A program made the translations under genes and the position numbers. The notes beneath the pieces are model-generated. The model saw nothing but the letters and a program-made list of their open reading frames with translations, did no database searches and was not told the origin of the DNA. From the NCBI RefSeq assembly GCF_002874535.1, contig NZ_CP025025.1, positions 915,526 to 979,525 of the forward strand: 64,000 nucleotides of DNA. Reading direction: 5' to 3'. Of the stretch, positions 16,687 through 25,112 are shown one piece after another (position 1 is the first letter of the stretch; each line of letters starts with the position of its first letter). Source of the DNA: Mesobacillus jeotgali. GTDB lineage: Bacteria; Bacillota; Bacilli; Bacillales; Cytobacillaceae.

Positions 16687-18075
16687 GTGACCACTGGACT
16701 TGTTATTTTAAATATTGCAGTTATGCTAGGCATCATTGCTGTTCTTTTTTACATGCAAAAGAAGCATGTTTCATTTTCTAAACGAGTATTCATTGCGCTG
16801 GGAATCGGTATTGTATTCGGTTTTGCATTGCAATTCATTTACGGAGCGGGTTCTGAGGTCATTACGGAGAGTACTGACTGGTTCTCGATTGTGGGAAGCG
16901 GTTATGTAAAGTTCCTGCAAATGATCGTTATGCCGCTAGTATTTATATCGATTTTAGCTGCTTTCACGAAGCTGAAGCTGACGAATAACATCGGTAAAAT
17001 CAGTACACTGATTCTAGGCTTGCTGGTTGGCACAACAGCTGTTGCCGCTGCGGTTGGTATCGCTACTGCTGTTGGTTTCGACCTTGAGGCTGTACAAATC
17101 ACACAGGGTGAGGCGGAGCAAGCACGTGCTGAGAAGCTTGAGGAAACCTATGGGGGAATTGAAGGGCGTACGATGCCGCAGCAAATTCTTGATCTATTGC
17201 CTGCTAACCCATTTCTTGACTTTACGGGTGCACGCCCGACGTCTACAATTTCTGTCGTAATATTTGCGGCATTCTTAGGAATCGCCTTTCTCGGAGTCAG
17301 GAGGAAGTCTCCTGAACAGGCAGAGCTTTTTGCCAAAATTGTTGATGCTTTCTATGCGGTCATCATGAGAGTAGTCACGCTGATCTTGCGCCTGACTCCA
17401 TATGGTGTTCTTGCCATCATGACAAAGACAGTTGCATTAAGCGATTTTGATGCAATCCTGAAATTGGGTAAATTCGTAGCTGCATCATATGTAGCTCTTG
17501 CTGTTATGTTCATCATCCACTTATTATTATTGACGATTGCTGGTTTGAATCCAATCACATATATTAAAAAAGCATTCCCTGTTCTCGCGTTTGCCTTCAC
17601 TTCCAGAACGAGTGCCGGGGCATTGCCATTGAATATCAAAACACAGCGCTCGCTTGGAGTTCCTGAGGGGATTGCGAACTTTGCTGGTTCCTTCGGATTA
17701 TCAATCGGACAAAATGGCTGTGCGGGGATTTATCCAGCAATGCTTGCAGTCATGATTGCGCCGACTGTAGGTGTTGATCCATTAACACCTTCCTTCATCG
17801 CAACAGTGATAGCGATTGTAGCCATCAGTTCCTTCGGCGTTGCCGGAGTCGGAGGCGGTGCAACATTTGCAGCGTTACTCGTGCTTTCAGCATTGAACAT
17901 GCCAGTTGCCCTTGCCGGCTTGCTCATTTCAATCGAACCATTGATTGATATGGGACGCACAGCAGTAAATGTCAGCGGTGCAATGACATCCGGTATTTTG
18001 ACAAGCAAGATCACCAAAGAAATAGATCCTGTTGTCTATACGGATATGAATCAAAAAATCGAAGCAGAAGCTTAA
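16687..18075 (+). CDS. tcyP: L-cystine:cation symporter TcyP
   Basis: A 462-residue member of the dicarboxylate/amino acid:cation symporter family, with about eight to nine membrane segments and re-entrant loops. Family signatures are FLQMIVMPLVFISILAAF, FAFTSRTSAGALP, the substrate/cation segment GLSIGQNGCAGIYPAM, and IEPLIDMGRTAVNVSGA near the end. Length and sequence pattern match B. subtilis TcyP (YhcL), a high-affinity cystine importer repressed by sulfur through CymR there. GTG at 16687 follows GGGGGG. Its position beside a redox (glutaredoxin) gene and the start of yhc synteny support the call. Confidence 0.9.
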   Translation: MTTGLVILNIAVMLGIIAVLFYMQKKHVSFSKRVFIALGIGIVFGFALQFIYGAGSEVITESTDWFSIVGSGYVKFLQMIVMPLVFISILAAFTKLKLTNNIGKISTLILGLLVGTTAVAAAVGIATAVGFDLEAVQITQGEAEQARAEKLEETYGGIEGRTMPQQILDLLPANPFLDFTGARPTSTISVVIFAAFLGIAFLGVRRKSPEQAELFAKIVDAFYAVIMRVVTLILRLTPYGVLAIMTKTVALSDFDAILKLGKFVAASYVALAVMFIIHLLLLTIAGLNPITYIKKAFPVLAFAFTSRTSAGALPLNIKTQRSLGVPEGIANFAGSFGLSIGQNGCAGIYPAMLAVMIAPTVGVDPLTPSFIATVIAIVAISSFGVAGVGGGATFAALLVLSALNMPVALAGLLISIEPLIDMGRTAVNVSGAMTSGILTSKITKEIDPVVYTDMNQKIEAEA

Positions 18076-18085
18076 AATTGCTAAG

Positions 18086-18130
18086 AAGCCAGCCAAGAGA
18101 GAACCTTGGCTGGCTTTCTGATTTTTTTTA
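18086..18130 (+). terminator. intrinsic terminator of tcyP
   Basis: 12-bp perfect stem AAGCCAGCCAAG / CTTGGCTGGCTT followed by TCTGATTTTTTT. Confidence 0.9.
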
Positions 18131-18137
18131 GAAAGAA

Positions 18138-18713
18138 TCAATGAACAGTCTCTCTTTTTATCACACACAATGAGGTCATCAATCCCACACATGTAATCGT
18201 AAGCAGCGAATACATGAATTTTTCCATTCCAATTATCTTCAACCCCGACAAAACTACTATTCCATCTATTAGGAAAATCAAGATTCCGACATTAACGGGA
18301 AAAAATTTATGAACCAATTGGGCTAATAAATCCGTCCCGCCAGTGCTTGTTTCATAGCGGAGCATCAAACCAATTCCGCAGCCGACCAATATACCTCCCA
18401 GGATTGCGCTTGGGACGATGCCCAGGTGGATTCCTTTTTCAACGGGTGCGAACAGATCAATGAAAAAGCTTGATACCAACAATCCATTCAAGCTATGAAA
18501 AAAGTATTTCCGTTCCAATATCCAAGCCAATACGTAAAGAGGGATACTCAGGAGGATCATTGTAAGGCCTGTAGGAAATCCATAAAAATAATGAATGATC
18601 AACCCAATGCCGATCATGCCGCCGTCCAGGAGATGGTGTGGGACGAGAAACCCATTCACTCCTACTCCAAGCAATATACTTCCTACAAGTACAGCAAGAA
18701 CTTTCCCAGTCAT
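18138..18713 (-). CDS. YitT family membrane protein
   Basis: A 191-residue protein with about five hydrophobic segments and the YitT signature GVGVNGFLVPHHLLDGGMIG near the N-terminus and RYETSTGGTDLLAQL in the middle. It lacks the C-terminal soluble DUF2179 domain found in many paralogues, so it is the short form. The function of this group is unknown; transport has been proposed. A worn R1 repeat and the terminator of the purine permease lie upstream. Confidence 0.85.
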   Translation of the reverse strand: MTGKVLAVLVGSILLGVGVNGFLVPHHLLDGGMIGIGLIIHYFYGFPTGLTMILLSIPLYVLAWILERKYFFHSLNGLLVSSFFIDLFAPVEKGIHLGIVPSAILGGILVGCGIGLMLRYETSTGGTDLLAQLVHKFFPVNVGILIFLIDGIVVLSGLKIIGMEKFMYSLLTITCVGLMTSLCVIKRETVH

Positions 18714-18781
18714 TCATTATCACCAGCCTTGTCCTTCTCCAATTATTTCTATGTAAAAAGACAAGTGTTAGAACATGACAT

Positions 18782-18811
18782 AAAAAAAGAACCTTCCAAA
18801 CGGCAGGTTCC
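18782..18811 (-). terminator. intrinsic terminator of the purine permease (minus strand)
   Basis: On the minus strand GGAACCT-GCCGTTTGG-AAGGTTC is followed by TTTTTTT, about 160 bases downstream of the permease stop and beyond an R1 repeat. Confidence 0.65.
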
Positions 18812-18849
18812 GGTCTTACTTTAAGTGTCACTTTTGAACTTAGATTAGT

Positions 18850-18970
18850 GTCTAGCTCCAGCGCCTAGCCCCTCGAGTCGCTTCGATCCTGCCAATGAAG
18901 TCAAAGAACGACTTCACTGTCAGGCCCTCCAGCGCTTGTCGGGGCTGACCAAGGCGCTTGCGCTTTTCAT
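18850..18970. repeat. interspersed repeat R1, copy 2
   Basis: Contains tagctccagcgcctagcccc, an insert with the perfect hairpin GAAGTC-AAAGAAC-GACTTC, then ccctccagcgcttgtcgggg and ggcgcttgcgcttttc. It reaches the stop codon of the minus-strand permease gene. The insert module is absent in copy 1 and present in the copies at 32394 and 37108. Confidence 0.85.
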
Positions 18971-20271
18971 TAGTGAGGCAGGAATGCAAGCTGGTAAAAG
19001 AACAGCACCGCAAAAACGTAAAGTAGCGGATGAACATCACGCCATTGCCCTTTCACTACTTTCAGTAAAGGGTAGGAAATGAATCCAAGCGCGATGCCGG
19101 TTGCGATGCTTGAAGTAAGCGGCATGCTCAAGATGATCAGGAAAGCAGGGAATGCTTCGTCAAGCTCGTCCCAGCTGATTTGTGAAATACTGCCCATCAT
19201 CAGGCTTCCGACAATAATCAAAGCTGGAGCAGTAATAGCTGATAAACCAGAAACCGCGCTCACAAGCGGTCCGAAGAAAGCAGCTGCGATAAAAAGACCG
19301 GCTACGGTTAGCGAAGTAAGACCGGTACGTCCTCCTGCAGCCACACCTGAAGATGATTCAATGTAAGCTGTCGTCGGACTCGTTCCGAACATAGCACCGG
19401 CGGCAGTTGCGATCGAGTCAGACAGCAATGCTTCTCTTGCACGCGGCATTGAATTTCCTTTCATCAAGCCTGCCTGGTGGGCTACACCGATCATTGTACC
19501 CGTAGTATCAAAGATTGTTACAAGGATAAAAGAAAAGACAACTGCGTATAAGCTGTTTTGTACGACATCCATCAATGCTGTCCATGGATTGAGGACAATC
19601 ATGCCTTCAGGAAGTGATGGCATTGACATGAATCCTTCTTTGAAGTCCAATTGGCCTGTGAAGAAGGCGATCAATGCAGTGACGACCATTCCCAGGAACA
19701 ATGCTCCATTCACCTTAAGCACCATTAAGACAAGCGTGACTGCAAGACCAATCAACGCCAGCACTGCAGATGGGGAATGCAGGTCCCCAAGTCCTACCAG
19801 GTTCGATGGGTGGTCGGTAATGATTCCTGTAAGTCGCAAACCGATAAATGCAATGAAAAGTCCAATACCTGCGGTGATTCCGTGCTTTAAGTTGGCTGGA
19901 ATTGCTTCAATCAACTTCTCACGGAATGGAGTCAGGGACAGGATGACAAATATTAATCCCGCGATAAATACAGCAGCGAAGGCTGTCTCATATGAAATGT
20001 TCTGGTTGTTGCCAACCACAGAGTAGGCAAAGTAAGCGTTAAGCCCCATTCCAGGAGCGATTGCGATTGGATAATTAGCAAATAAGGCCATCCACAGCGT
20101 ACCGATGACTGCGGCAATGATTGTCGCTGTAAAAACTTGCTCAAATGGAACGCCGGCATCAGCCAGGATGATAGGATTGACGACTACGATATAAACCATT
20201 GTGAAAAAGGTCGTAATACCGGCCATCATTTCTGTTTTTACATTCGTGTTGTTCTCTTTTAATTTAAACAT
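18970..20271 (-). CDS. NCS2 family purine permease (PbuG/PbuO-like)
   Basis: A 433-residue transporter of the AzgA/NCS2 hypoxanthine-guanine permease group with about 12-13 membrane segments. Signatures are EMMAGITTFFTMVYIVVVNP at the N-terminus, GMGLNAYFAY, IFDTTGTMIGVA and GTSPTTAYIESSSGVAAGGRTG. It imports purine bases by proton symport. GGAGG lies just upstream of the ATG. A PurBox pair overlies the promoter, and no guanine riboswitch is present, which favours a PbuO-like (PurR-only) control over the PbuG type. The stop abuts an R1 repeat. Confidence 0.9.
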   Translation of the reverse strand: MFKLKENNTNVKTEMMAGITTFFTMVYIVVVNPIILADAGVPFEQVFTATIIAAVIGTLWMALFANYPIAIAPGMGLNAYFAYSVVGNNQNISYETAFAAVFIAGLIFVILSLTPFREKLIEAIPANLKHGITAGIGLFIAFIGLRLTGIITDHPSNLVGLGDLHSPSAVLALIGLAVTLVLMVLKVNGALFLGMVVTALIAFFTGQLDFKEGFMSMPSLPEGMIVLNPWTALMDVVQNSLYAVVFSFILVTIFDTTGTMIGVAHQAGLMKGNSMPRAREALLSDSIATAAGAMFGTSPTTAYIESSSGVAAGGRTGLTSLTVAGLFIAAAFFGPLVSAVSGLSAITAPALIIVGSLMMGSISQISWDELDEAFPAFLIILSMPLTSSIATGIALGFISYPLLKVVKGQWRDVHPLLYVFAVLFFYQLAFLPH

Positions 20272-20283
20272 GAGTTCCTCCAG

Positions 20284-20342
20284 AAATACGAACGATTTTT
20301 AAACACAAATAATATAATATTCGTTTTTAGGATATTTTACAA
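20284..20342 (-). promoter_or_regulatory. PurR PurBox pair and promoter of the purine permease
   Basis: On the minus strand TTGTAA, 17 bases and TATTAT form the promoter (20342-20314). Two inverted PurBoxes have CGAA cores: AAAAACGAATATTA inside the promoter and AAATACGAACGATTTT on the opposite strand near 20286-20301. The cores are separated by 27 bases, the spacing of the paired 14-bp boxes described for B. subtilis PurR. Confidence 0.65.
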
Positions 20343-20519
20343 GGGGGAAAATAAAGAAAATCATATTATTTAGATCAGAGAATTATTATTTAAAGGTAAA
20401 TAACATAAGAGTTATATTGTTCCTCAATGCGAGAGGATCTATTAACAAAGGGTCGCGTACTCGGGTAAAGATATCCCTCATCTGGCAGAGATGAAAAAAG
20501 ACTGCAGACAAGAAACCAT

Positions 20520-22367
20520 TTACAGGTTTTGGCTGCAGCCTCTAGAATCATCTTTTTTAAAATAATCTCTCGTCAGGAACAAGCCTCCAAGGTAAAGTGC
20601 GAGTGCGAAATAGGCTGGCAGCAGGTGGATAAAATCAATGTAACCTATATAAAGATGCGTGAAAATTCCTGCTGTAAAAGCGGGAATTCCTCCTATTAAG
20701 AATGTTCTCCAAACCCAGGCAGATCCTTCATGGAATCCCCACAGCGACAGTGTTAGTACAAGCAAACCAACACTGAAGAGTGCGCTGCCAAAGCCCGCAC
20801 GGTCATGCGCAATGACTGGGATCAGTTTTTCGTTCAGCGCATTCAACTGATCTGGTGTCATGCAGATATATTTTAGGTCGGTATCAACAAACACATATGT
20901 CGTACCAATTGTCGATATGACAAACCCGCCCAGAACAAAGGAAAACCCGAGGATGACAAACAATAGCTGGCCATATATTGCTTTTTTCCAGGCTAAATGG
21001 TTTGTGCGGTTTTTTGATGAAGGCGATTGATTTGCTGAGCTTGTTTTTTTGTAGCCCTTAATGTAAAAAGGAAGCAGTGTGAGCCAGAATAAACCGTGCA
21101 GCCAGTCGAAATAACCGAATCCAAGAAAAAGCATGATTCCTAGGAATCCTGTAATCGCCCCGATATCAAAAGCTCTTTTTGCCCAATGGATTCCATAGCG
21201 AATGCCATGGCGCGCAAGCTGCATATAGATAATGCCTCCGGAAATCATCGTACCTGCAAGTGTCATCCTGTCATGCGACATGAATTTATAAAGATTGGGA
21301 TTGTACGCCATCAATTCCAGCCTGGTCATTTGCATGAATGCTTCATCATAGAAGAGGATGACCTTCGTGAAACTGAAGAATAAGACCAAGGCACCTCCAA
21401 GCAGGATGAAAAGTCCGAACAGCCAATACCAGATCCAGCCAGGAAGCTCTTTCCTCCCGTCTCCTAGTTCGTCAAGAAGCGCTTCATTTATCCTTTTTGG
21501 CAAACCCGGTCCTGATGCCACATATCCCCCGGATAAAAAGACCAGTTCAGCACCTGCCTTTATAAGGGCGAGGGCATCGGAGGGTTCAGCAACGCCTCCA
21601 GAGGTAACGACAGGTATATCGAATTCATTTTTTATAATGTTCAGAGCATGTATCATTCCTTCTGTTTGCTGAAGTGACAAAACCTGTTTACTGTCTGTTA
21701 AAATACGGTCTTCTTCAATCATGATTCCATCCACAATATGACTGGCTGATTTAAGCTTCAAAAGACTGTCAGCAGCAGAAGAATGCCTAATAGCTAAAAG
21801 GATAGGCTTGTCTTCTAGAACCGTTTTTATATGAGTGAGATCATCGATGCTTTCAATTGAATCAATTTCAATTATGAAGACATCTCCAGCATCTTTTAAA
21901 TGCTCAGCAATGATTAGTGGTTCTTCTAGCCGAATCAGGATCGGCACTGCCCGTGATATTGTTAGTTTGTTTTTCGTGGCGATTAGTCCAATCGTTTCGG
22001 CAAATTCAGGCAGGATCAAGGCATCATTTGTTTTTGAAAGAGATGCTGCTGTTCTGGGCTTTCTCGGAAATTTTGCAATGGGACCAACTTCAATTGCACC
22101 AAAGCCAAGATTCGGGAAGGCTTCAATTCCGGATAATTGCGGGTCAATCTTCCCGCTTAACCCAACCGGGCTATTGAAATGAAGACCAAACAGATTGCGG
22201 TGCAATTTCTCCGAGGGAGACATATGTCCAAGAAACTCGATGAAGGATCTGCCCCCTGGAACCTTTGCGATGGTGGACATTCCGCGGTGGATAAATTCCC
22301 GTCCTGCATTCCCGGGCAAAATGGACAGCCATGGTTTGAATAATGGGTGATATGACCAATCAGGCAT
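20520..22367 (-). CDS. dihydroorotate dehydrogenase-like domain fused to a multi-spanning membrane domain
   Basis: A 615-residue protein in two halves. Residues 1 to about 305 resemble class 2 DHODH (FNSPVGLSGKIDP, FGAIEVGPI, the phosphate-binding VTSGGVAEPSDALALIKAGA). The catalytic NxSxPN loop is not visible: the equivalent stretch reads FIIEIDSIES. Residues about 315-605 hold seven or eight membrane helices of no family I know. FMN binding looks possible, orotate synthesis unlikely. AGGAGG precedes the ATG. The gap to the permease gene (20343-20519) shows nothing decisive. The gene stands alone, apparently with its own promoter. Confidence 0.7.
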   Translation of the reverse strand: MPDWSYHPLFKPWLSILPGNAGREFIHRGMSTIAKVPGGRSFIEFLGHMSPSEKLHRNLFGLHFNSPVGLSGKIDPQLSGIEAFPNLGFGAIEVGPIAKFPRKPRTAASLSKTNDALILPEFAETIGLIATKNKLTISRAVPILIRLEEPLIIAEHLKDAGDVFIIEIDSIESIDDLTHIKTVLEDKPILLAIRHSSAADSLLKLKSASHIVDGIMIEEDRILTDSKQVLSLQQTEGMIHALNIIKNEFDIPVVTSGGVAEPSDALALIKAGAELVFLSGGYVASGPGLPKRINEALLDELGDGRKELPGWIWYWLFGLFILLGGALVLFFSFTKVILFYDEAFMQMTRLELMAYNPNLYKFMSHDRMTLAGTMISGGIIYMQLARHGIRYGIHWAKRAFDIGAITGFLGIMLFLGFGYFDWLHGLFWLTLLPFYIKGYKKTSSANQSPSSKNRTNHLAWKKAIYGQLLFVILGFSFVLGGFVISTIGTTYVFVDTDLKYICMTPDQLNALNEKLIPVIAHDRAGFGSALFSVGLLVLTLSLWGFHEGSAWVWRTFLIGGIPAFTAGIFTHLYIGYIDFIHLLPAYFALALYLGGLFLTRDYFKKDDSRGCSQNL

Positions 22368-22519
22368 AATGGCCTCCTGAAATTTTATGGTTTTTTTCTT
22401 ATTTTAACGTAAACTTCCACCTTTCTGTGGCAATCAGGCATATATAATTCTCCAAAGCGAATAAAAAGAAATGCTTCTAGCTAAAATAGTGGAGAAAATT
22501 TGATTGCGGAGGTAAGAAT

Positions 22520-22702
22520 ATGGATTTGAATCGTATAAGACAAATACTATCATCGTCTGCAGAAATAGATGTCACTTATAACGGTGCATCCGTGTGGATT
22601 GACCATTTAAACGAAGACGGACGCACTGCCACTGTCCATCTGCGCGGGCCATTGGAAGAAAGGACAACTGTTGAGATTTCTGAGCTGCAGGAAAGGTCTT
22701 AA
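22520..22702 (+). CDS. sspH: H-type small acid-soluble spore protein, second copy
   Basis: A 60-residue SspH-like protein, MDLNRIRQILSSSAEIDVTYNG, with the family pattern (N-terminal RI/RA..I, VTYNG, I.HL/V.E...A.V..). The start follows GGAGGT by six bases. It is clearly diverged from the copy at 4043, so the genome has at least two forms. A terminator follows. Confidence 0.9.
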   Translation: MDLNRIRQILSSSAEIDVTYNGASVWIDHLNEDGRTATVHLRGPLEERTTVEISELQERS

Positions 22703-22749
22703 GCAGCGACTAAGAATAAGGTGGAGAACCATCTTATAAGCCCAATTTT

Positions 22750-22786
22750 ACCGCCGGAATGCAAAATAGTGTACGGCGGTTTTTTC
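22750..22786 (+). terminator. intrinsic terminator after the second sspH
   Basis: ACCGCCG ... CGGCGGT stem with a 17-nt loop, followed by TTTTTCC. Confidence 0.8.
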
Positions 22787-22870
22787 CTATGGCACAATAT
22801 TTACAATACCTATAGTGGTTTATCCACTGCAAATATGAGGTAGTTGTTAAATTCGAAAGGAGAGATGAAC

Positions 22871-23254
22871 ATGTTCCATCATACAATTGAAGTGGACAAG
22901 TCAATGAATGAAGCAGTATCAGCACTCGAAGCAAGCTTGAAAGATGAGAAATTTGGTGTCCTTTGGTCTCTGAATATGAAGGAAACATTAGCTGGTAAAG
23001 GTGTGGAGCTTGACGGTGACTATATCATCCTTGAAGTGTGCAATCCGCATGAAGCAAAGAGAGTACTTGAAAAGAATCCTATCGTGAGCTATTTTCTCCC
23101 TTGCAAAATTGTAGTATATAAAGATAATGGTACGACCAAGGTCGGCATGCCAAAGCCGACGGAACTGATTAAATTTGTGGAGAATGATGACCTGCAGGCC
23201 ATTGCGGCAGACATCGAAAAAAGGCTGATTGGTGCAATTGACAAAATTAAATAA
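22871..23254 (+). CDS. DUF302 domain-containing protein
   Basis: A 127-residue soluble protein fitting DUF302: MFHHTIEVDKSMNEAVSALE, then FGVLWSLNMKETL, LEVCNPHEAKRVLE and LPCKIVVYKDNG. The fold is known as a small alpha/beta dimer, but its role is unknown. AAGGAG sits eight bases before the ATG at 22871. Earlier in-frame starts (22844, 22865) overlap or abut that site. It is a single-gene unit with its own terminator. Confidence 0.88.
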   Translation: MFHHTIEVDKSMNEAVSALEASLKDEKFGVLWSLNMKETLAGKGVELDGDYIILEVCNPHEAKRVLEKNPIVSYFLPCKIVVYKDNGTTKVGMPKPTELIKFVENDDLQAIAADIEKRLIGAIDKIK

Positions 23255-23270
23255 TTTTAAACAACATGAA

Positions 23271-23298
23271 GTCCGGGAGTCTGTCCCGGGCTTTTTTA
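23271..23298 (+). terminator. intrinsic terminator after the DUF302 gene
   Basis: GTCCGGGA-GTCTG-TCCCGGGC stem followed by TTTTTTA. Confidence 0.85.
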
Positions 23299-23515
23299 CG
23301 TAAAAAAATAATAAAGATAAGCCCATTTTTGAAAATTGTATTGTCCTGCTGTTTAGGACAAATTTTTGCCGGGAACTTAAAGATTAATTAAAACGAAAAA
23401 TTTCGGCCGATGAGCCGTTTATATAGATTTGGCGGCTGTCAGATTGGCAGCCGTTTTGATTTGTATTCGAGTTTATAGAGGAATAGAATGGAGTAAATAA
23501 GGAGGAGAATTCACG

Positions 23516-24340
23516 GTGAGCATTGTTGAGACGATTAAATTACATAATGGAGTGAAAATGCCGGCTTTTGGCCTTGGTGTATATAAAGTCGAGGAAGGTG
23601 GACAAATCGAAAAAACGATTCATACTGCGCTTGACCTTGGCTACCGGCTCATAGATACAGCTTCTTTTTACCAGAATGAAGAGGGTGTTGGTCAGGGCAT
23701 CCGAAACAGCGGGATCCCAAGGGACGAGTTGTTTATCACAACGAAGGTCTGGAATTCGGAGCAGGGATATGAAAATACTTTTAAGGCCTTCGATGACAGC
23801 ATGGAGAGATTAGGGCTGGATTATCTGGATCTATATCTCGTCCATTGGCCTGTAAAAGGAAAATACTTAGAAACGTGGCGCGCTCTTGAAGAATTGTATC
23901 GCCAAGGCAGGGTGAAGGCGATAGGTGTCAGCAATTTTAAAATACATCATTTGCAAGACCTTCTGAGCCATGCTGCTGAAAAACCGGTTATCAATCAGGT
24001 AGAACTTCATCCGTTGTTGTCCCAGGTTGAACTGAGGGACTTCTGTCAGCAAAATGAAATCAAAGTAGAAGCGTGGTCGCCACTATCCAGAGGGAGATTC
24101 CTTGAGGAACCTGTGATTGGTAAGATTGCTGCACAGCACGGCAAGACCCCTGCACAGGTCATTTTAAGATGGCACCTGCAGAATCAAATCATCCCAATTC
24201 CTAAATCAGTCACACCGTCAAGATTAAAAGAAAACGCAGATATATTTGATTTTCAGCTAAATCAAAAAGAGCTTGAAGAGATGAATGGACTTAATAAGGA
24301 CCAGCGTTTTGGGGCCGATCCTGACCATATTGAATTTTGA
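23516..24340 (+). CDS. aldo/keto reductase
   Basis: A 274-residue NADPH-dependent reductase of the AKR5-type group (2,5-diketogluconate/methylglyoxal reductases; YvgN-like). The full catalytic tetrad is present: D47, Y52, K77 and H110, with the family motifs GYRLIDTASFY, LVHWP, VKAIGVSNF and IPIPKSVTPSRLKEN. It is probably cytosolic and involved in aldehyde detoxification; the natural substrate is not deducible. GTG at 23516 follows AAGGAGGAG. A hairpin with T-run (CGGCTG-TCAGATTGG-CAGCCG, 23433-23456) lies upstream and may attenuate or terminate earlier transcription. Confidence 0.9.
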   Translation: MSIVETIKLHNGVKMPAFGLGVYKVEEGGQIEKTIHTALDLGYRLIDTASFYQNEEGVGQGIRNSGIPRDELFITTKVWNSEQGYENTFKAFDDSMERLGLDYLDLYLVHWPVKGKYLETWRALEELYRQGRVKAIGVSNFKIHHLQDLLSHAAEKPVINQVELHPLLSQVELRDFCQQNEIKVEAWSPLSRGRFLEEPVIGKIAAQHGKTPAQVILRWHLQNQIIPIPKSVTPSRLKENADIFDFQLNQKELEEMNGLNKDQRFGADPDHIEF

Positions 24341-24396
24341 TGCAGGGAATATATATCTGTTTATGGAAGCTTTTTAAATGAAAATTTTTCACAATG

Positions 24397-24428
24397 ACGG
24401 ACTGAATATAAATCAGTCCGTTTTTTAT
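24397..24428 (+). terminator. intrinsic terminator of the aldo/keto reductase gene
   Basis: Perfect 9-bp stem ACGGACTGA / TCAGTCCGT followed by TTTTTATTTT. Confidence 0.88.
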
Positions 24429-24429
24429 T

Positions 24430-24769
24430 TTGCGAAATGGATACATTAAAAGAAAGAGAATACTGCGTGATAAATGTTGAAAACTAAAATATCACTTTGA
24501 AGGTTTTAAAATAATCTATGGGTGGTAATGTAGGTGTACAAGCAGAAAGCAACATGATTCAACATCTTAGAGCACTGCTTGTTAGACTGCAGAACCCCTT
24601 GGTTTAACACCATGGAAATTGAGGTAATATAAGGTTAGAGCAAGCTGTTTAGCTCCCGGGAAGCAATGAAAATCAGCATAGCTAATTTTACATCACTGCA
24701 GTTTGAACTCTTTAATAGGGTGTAAAACCCCTTAGCACTATTACTACTTGTAAAATACATCTACATTTT
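24430..24769 (+). other. gene-free 340-base leader before the GlsB/YeaQ gene
   Basis: No ORF of note. Several short inverted or direct echoes are visible (CAAGCAG...CTGCTTG at 24539-24582; ACTGCAG recurring at 24585 and near 24693; AACCCC/ACCCC twice). A weak sigma-B-like pair (GTTTTA ... GGGTGG) lies at about 24502-24524. This could be a structured leader or a small RNA gene, but nothing matches a class I know. Confidence 0.3.
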
Positions 24770-24786
24770 TAAGGAGGAATAACATT

Positions 24787-25044
24787 ATGATGAGTTTTCT
24801 TTGGGCATTAATTATTGGTGGTATTATTGGGTGGTTAGCAGGATTAATTTTAGGTAGAGATATTCCTGGTGGAATTATCGGTAACATCATCGCTGGTTTC
24901 GTAGGTGCTTGGATTGGACAAGCAATCTTAGGAGATTGGGGACCAGTAGTTGCTGACTTTGCGATTGTCCCGGCATTGATTGGTGCGATTGCATTAGTAT
25001 TCATCGTCAGCCTTGTAATGAAGAGCATGCGTAAAGCTGACTAA
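24787..25044 (+). CDS. GlsB/YeaQ/YmgE family stress-response membrane protein
   Basis: An 85-residue protein with three hydrophobic helices and the glycine-rich family pattern GGIIGWLAGLILGRDIPGGIIGNIIAGFVGAWIG. These small membrane proteins (transglycosylase-associated family) are generally stress-induced; the biochemical role is unknown. AAGGAGG lies ten bases before the first of two adjacent ATG codons. A bidirectional terminator separates it from the convergent pseudouridine synthase. Confidence 0.9.
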   Translation: MMSFLWALIIGGIIGWLAGLILGRDIPGGIIGNIIAGFVGAWIGQAILGDWGPVVADFAIVPALIGAIALVFIVSLVMKSMRKAD

Positions 25045-25050
25045 TAGAGA

Positions 25051-25085
25051 AAAAATCCTTCCGGCTTCGGAAGGATTTTTTTTTG
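25051..25085. terminator. bidirectional terminator
   Basis: AAAAATCCTTCCG-GCTT-CGGAAGGATTTTT hairpin followed by T-run, between convergent genes. Confidence 0.9.
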
Positions 25086-25112
25086 TGGATTTAAAGGCTA
25101 GGCTGAAAAATT

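Noticed and set aside
20343-20519. Guanine riboswitch before the purine permease
   Set aside because: No purine aptamer core is found on the minus strand; the region upstream of the PurBoxes is unstructured by eye.
24502-24524. Sigma-B promoter for the GlsB/YeaQ gene
   Set aside because: The -35-like and -10-like boxes are imperfect, the spacing is short and the leader would be 260 bases; too weak to call.
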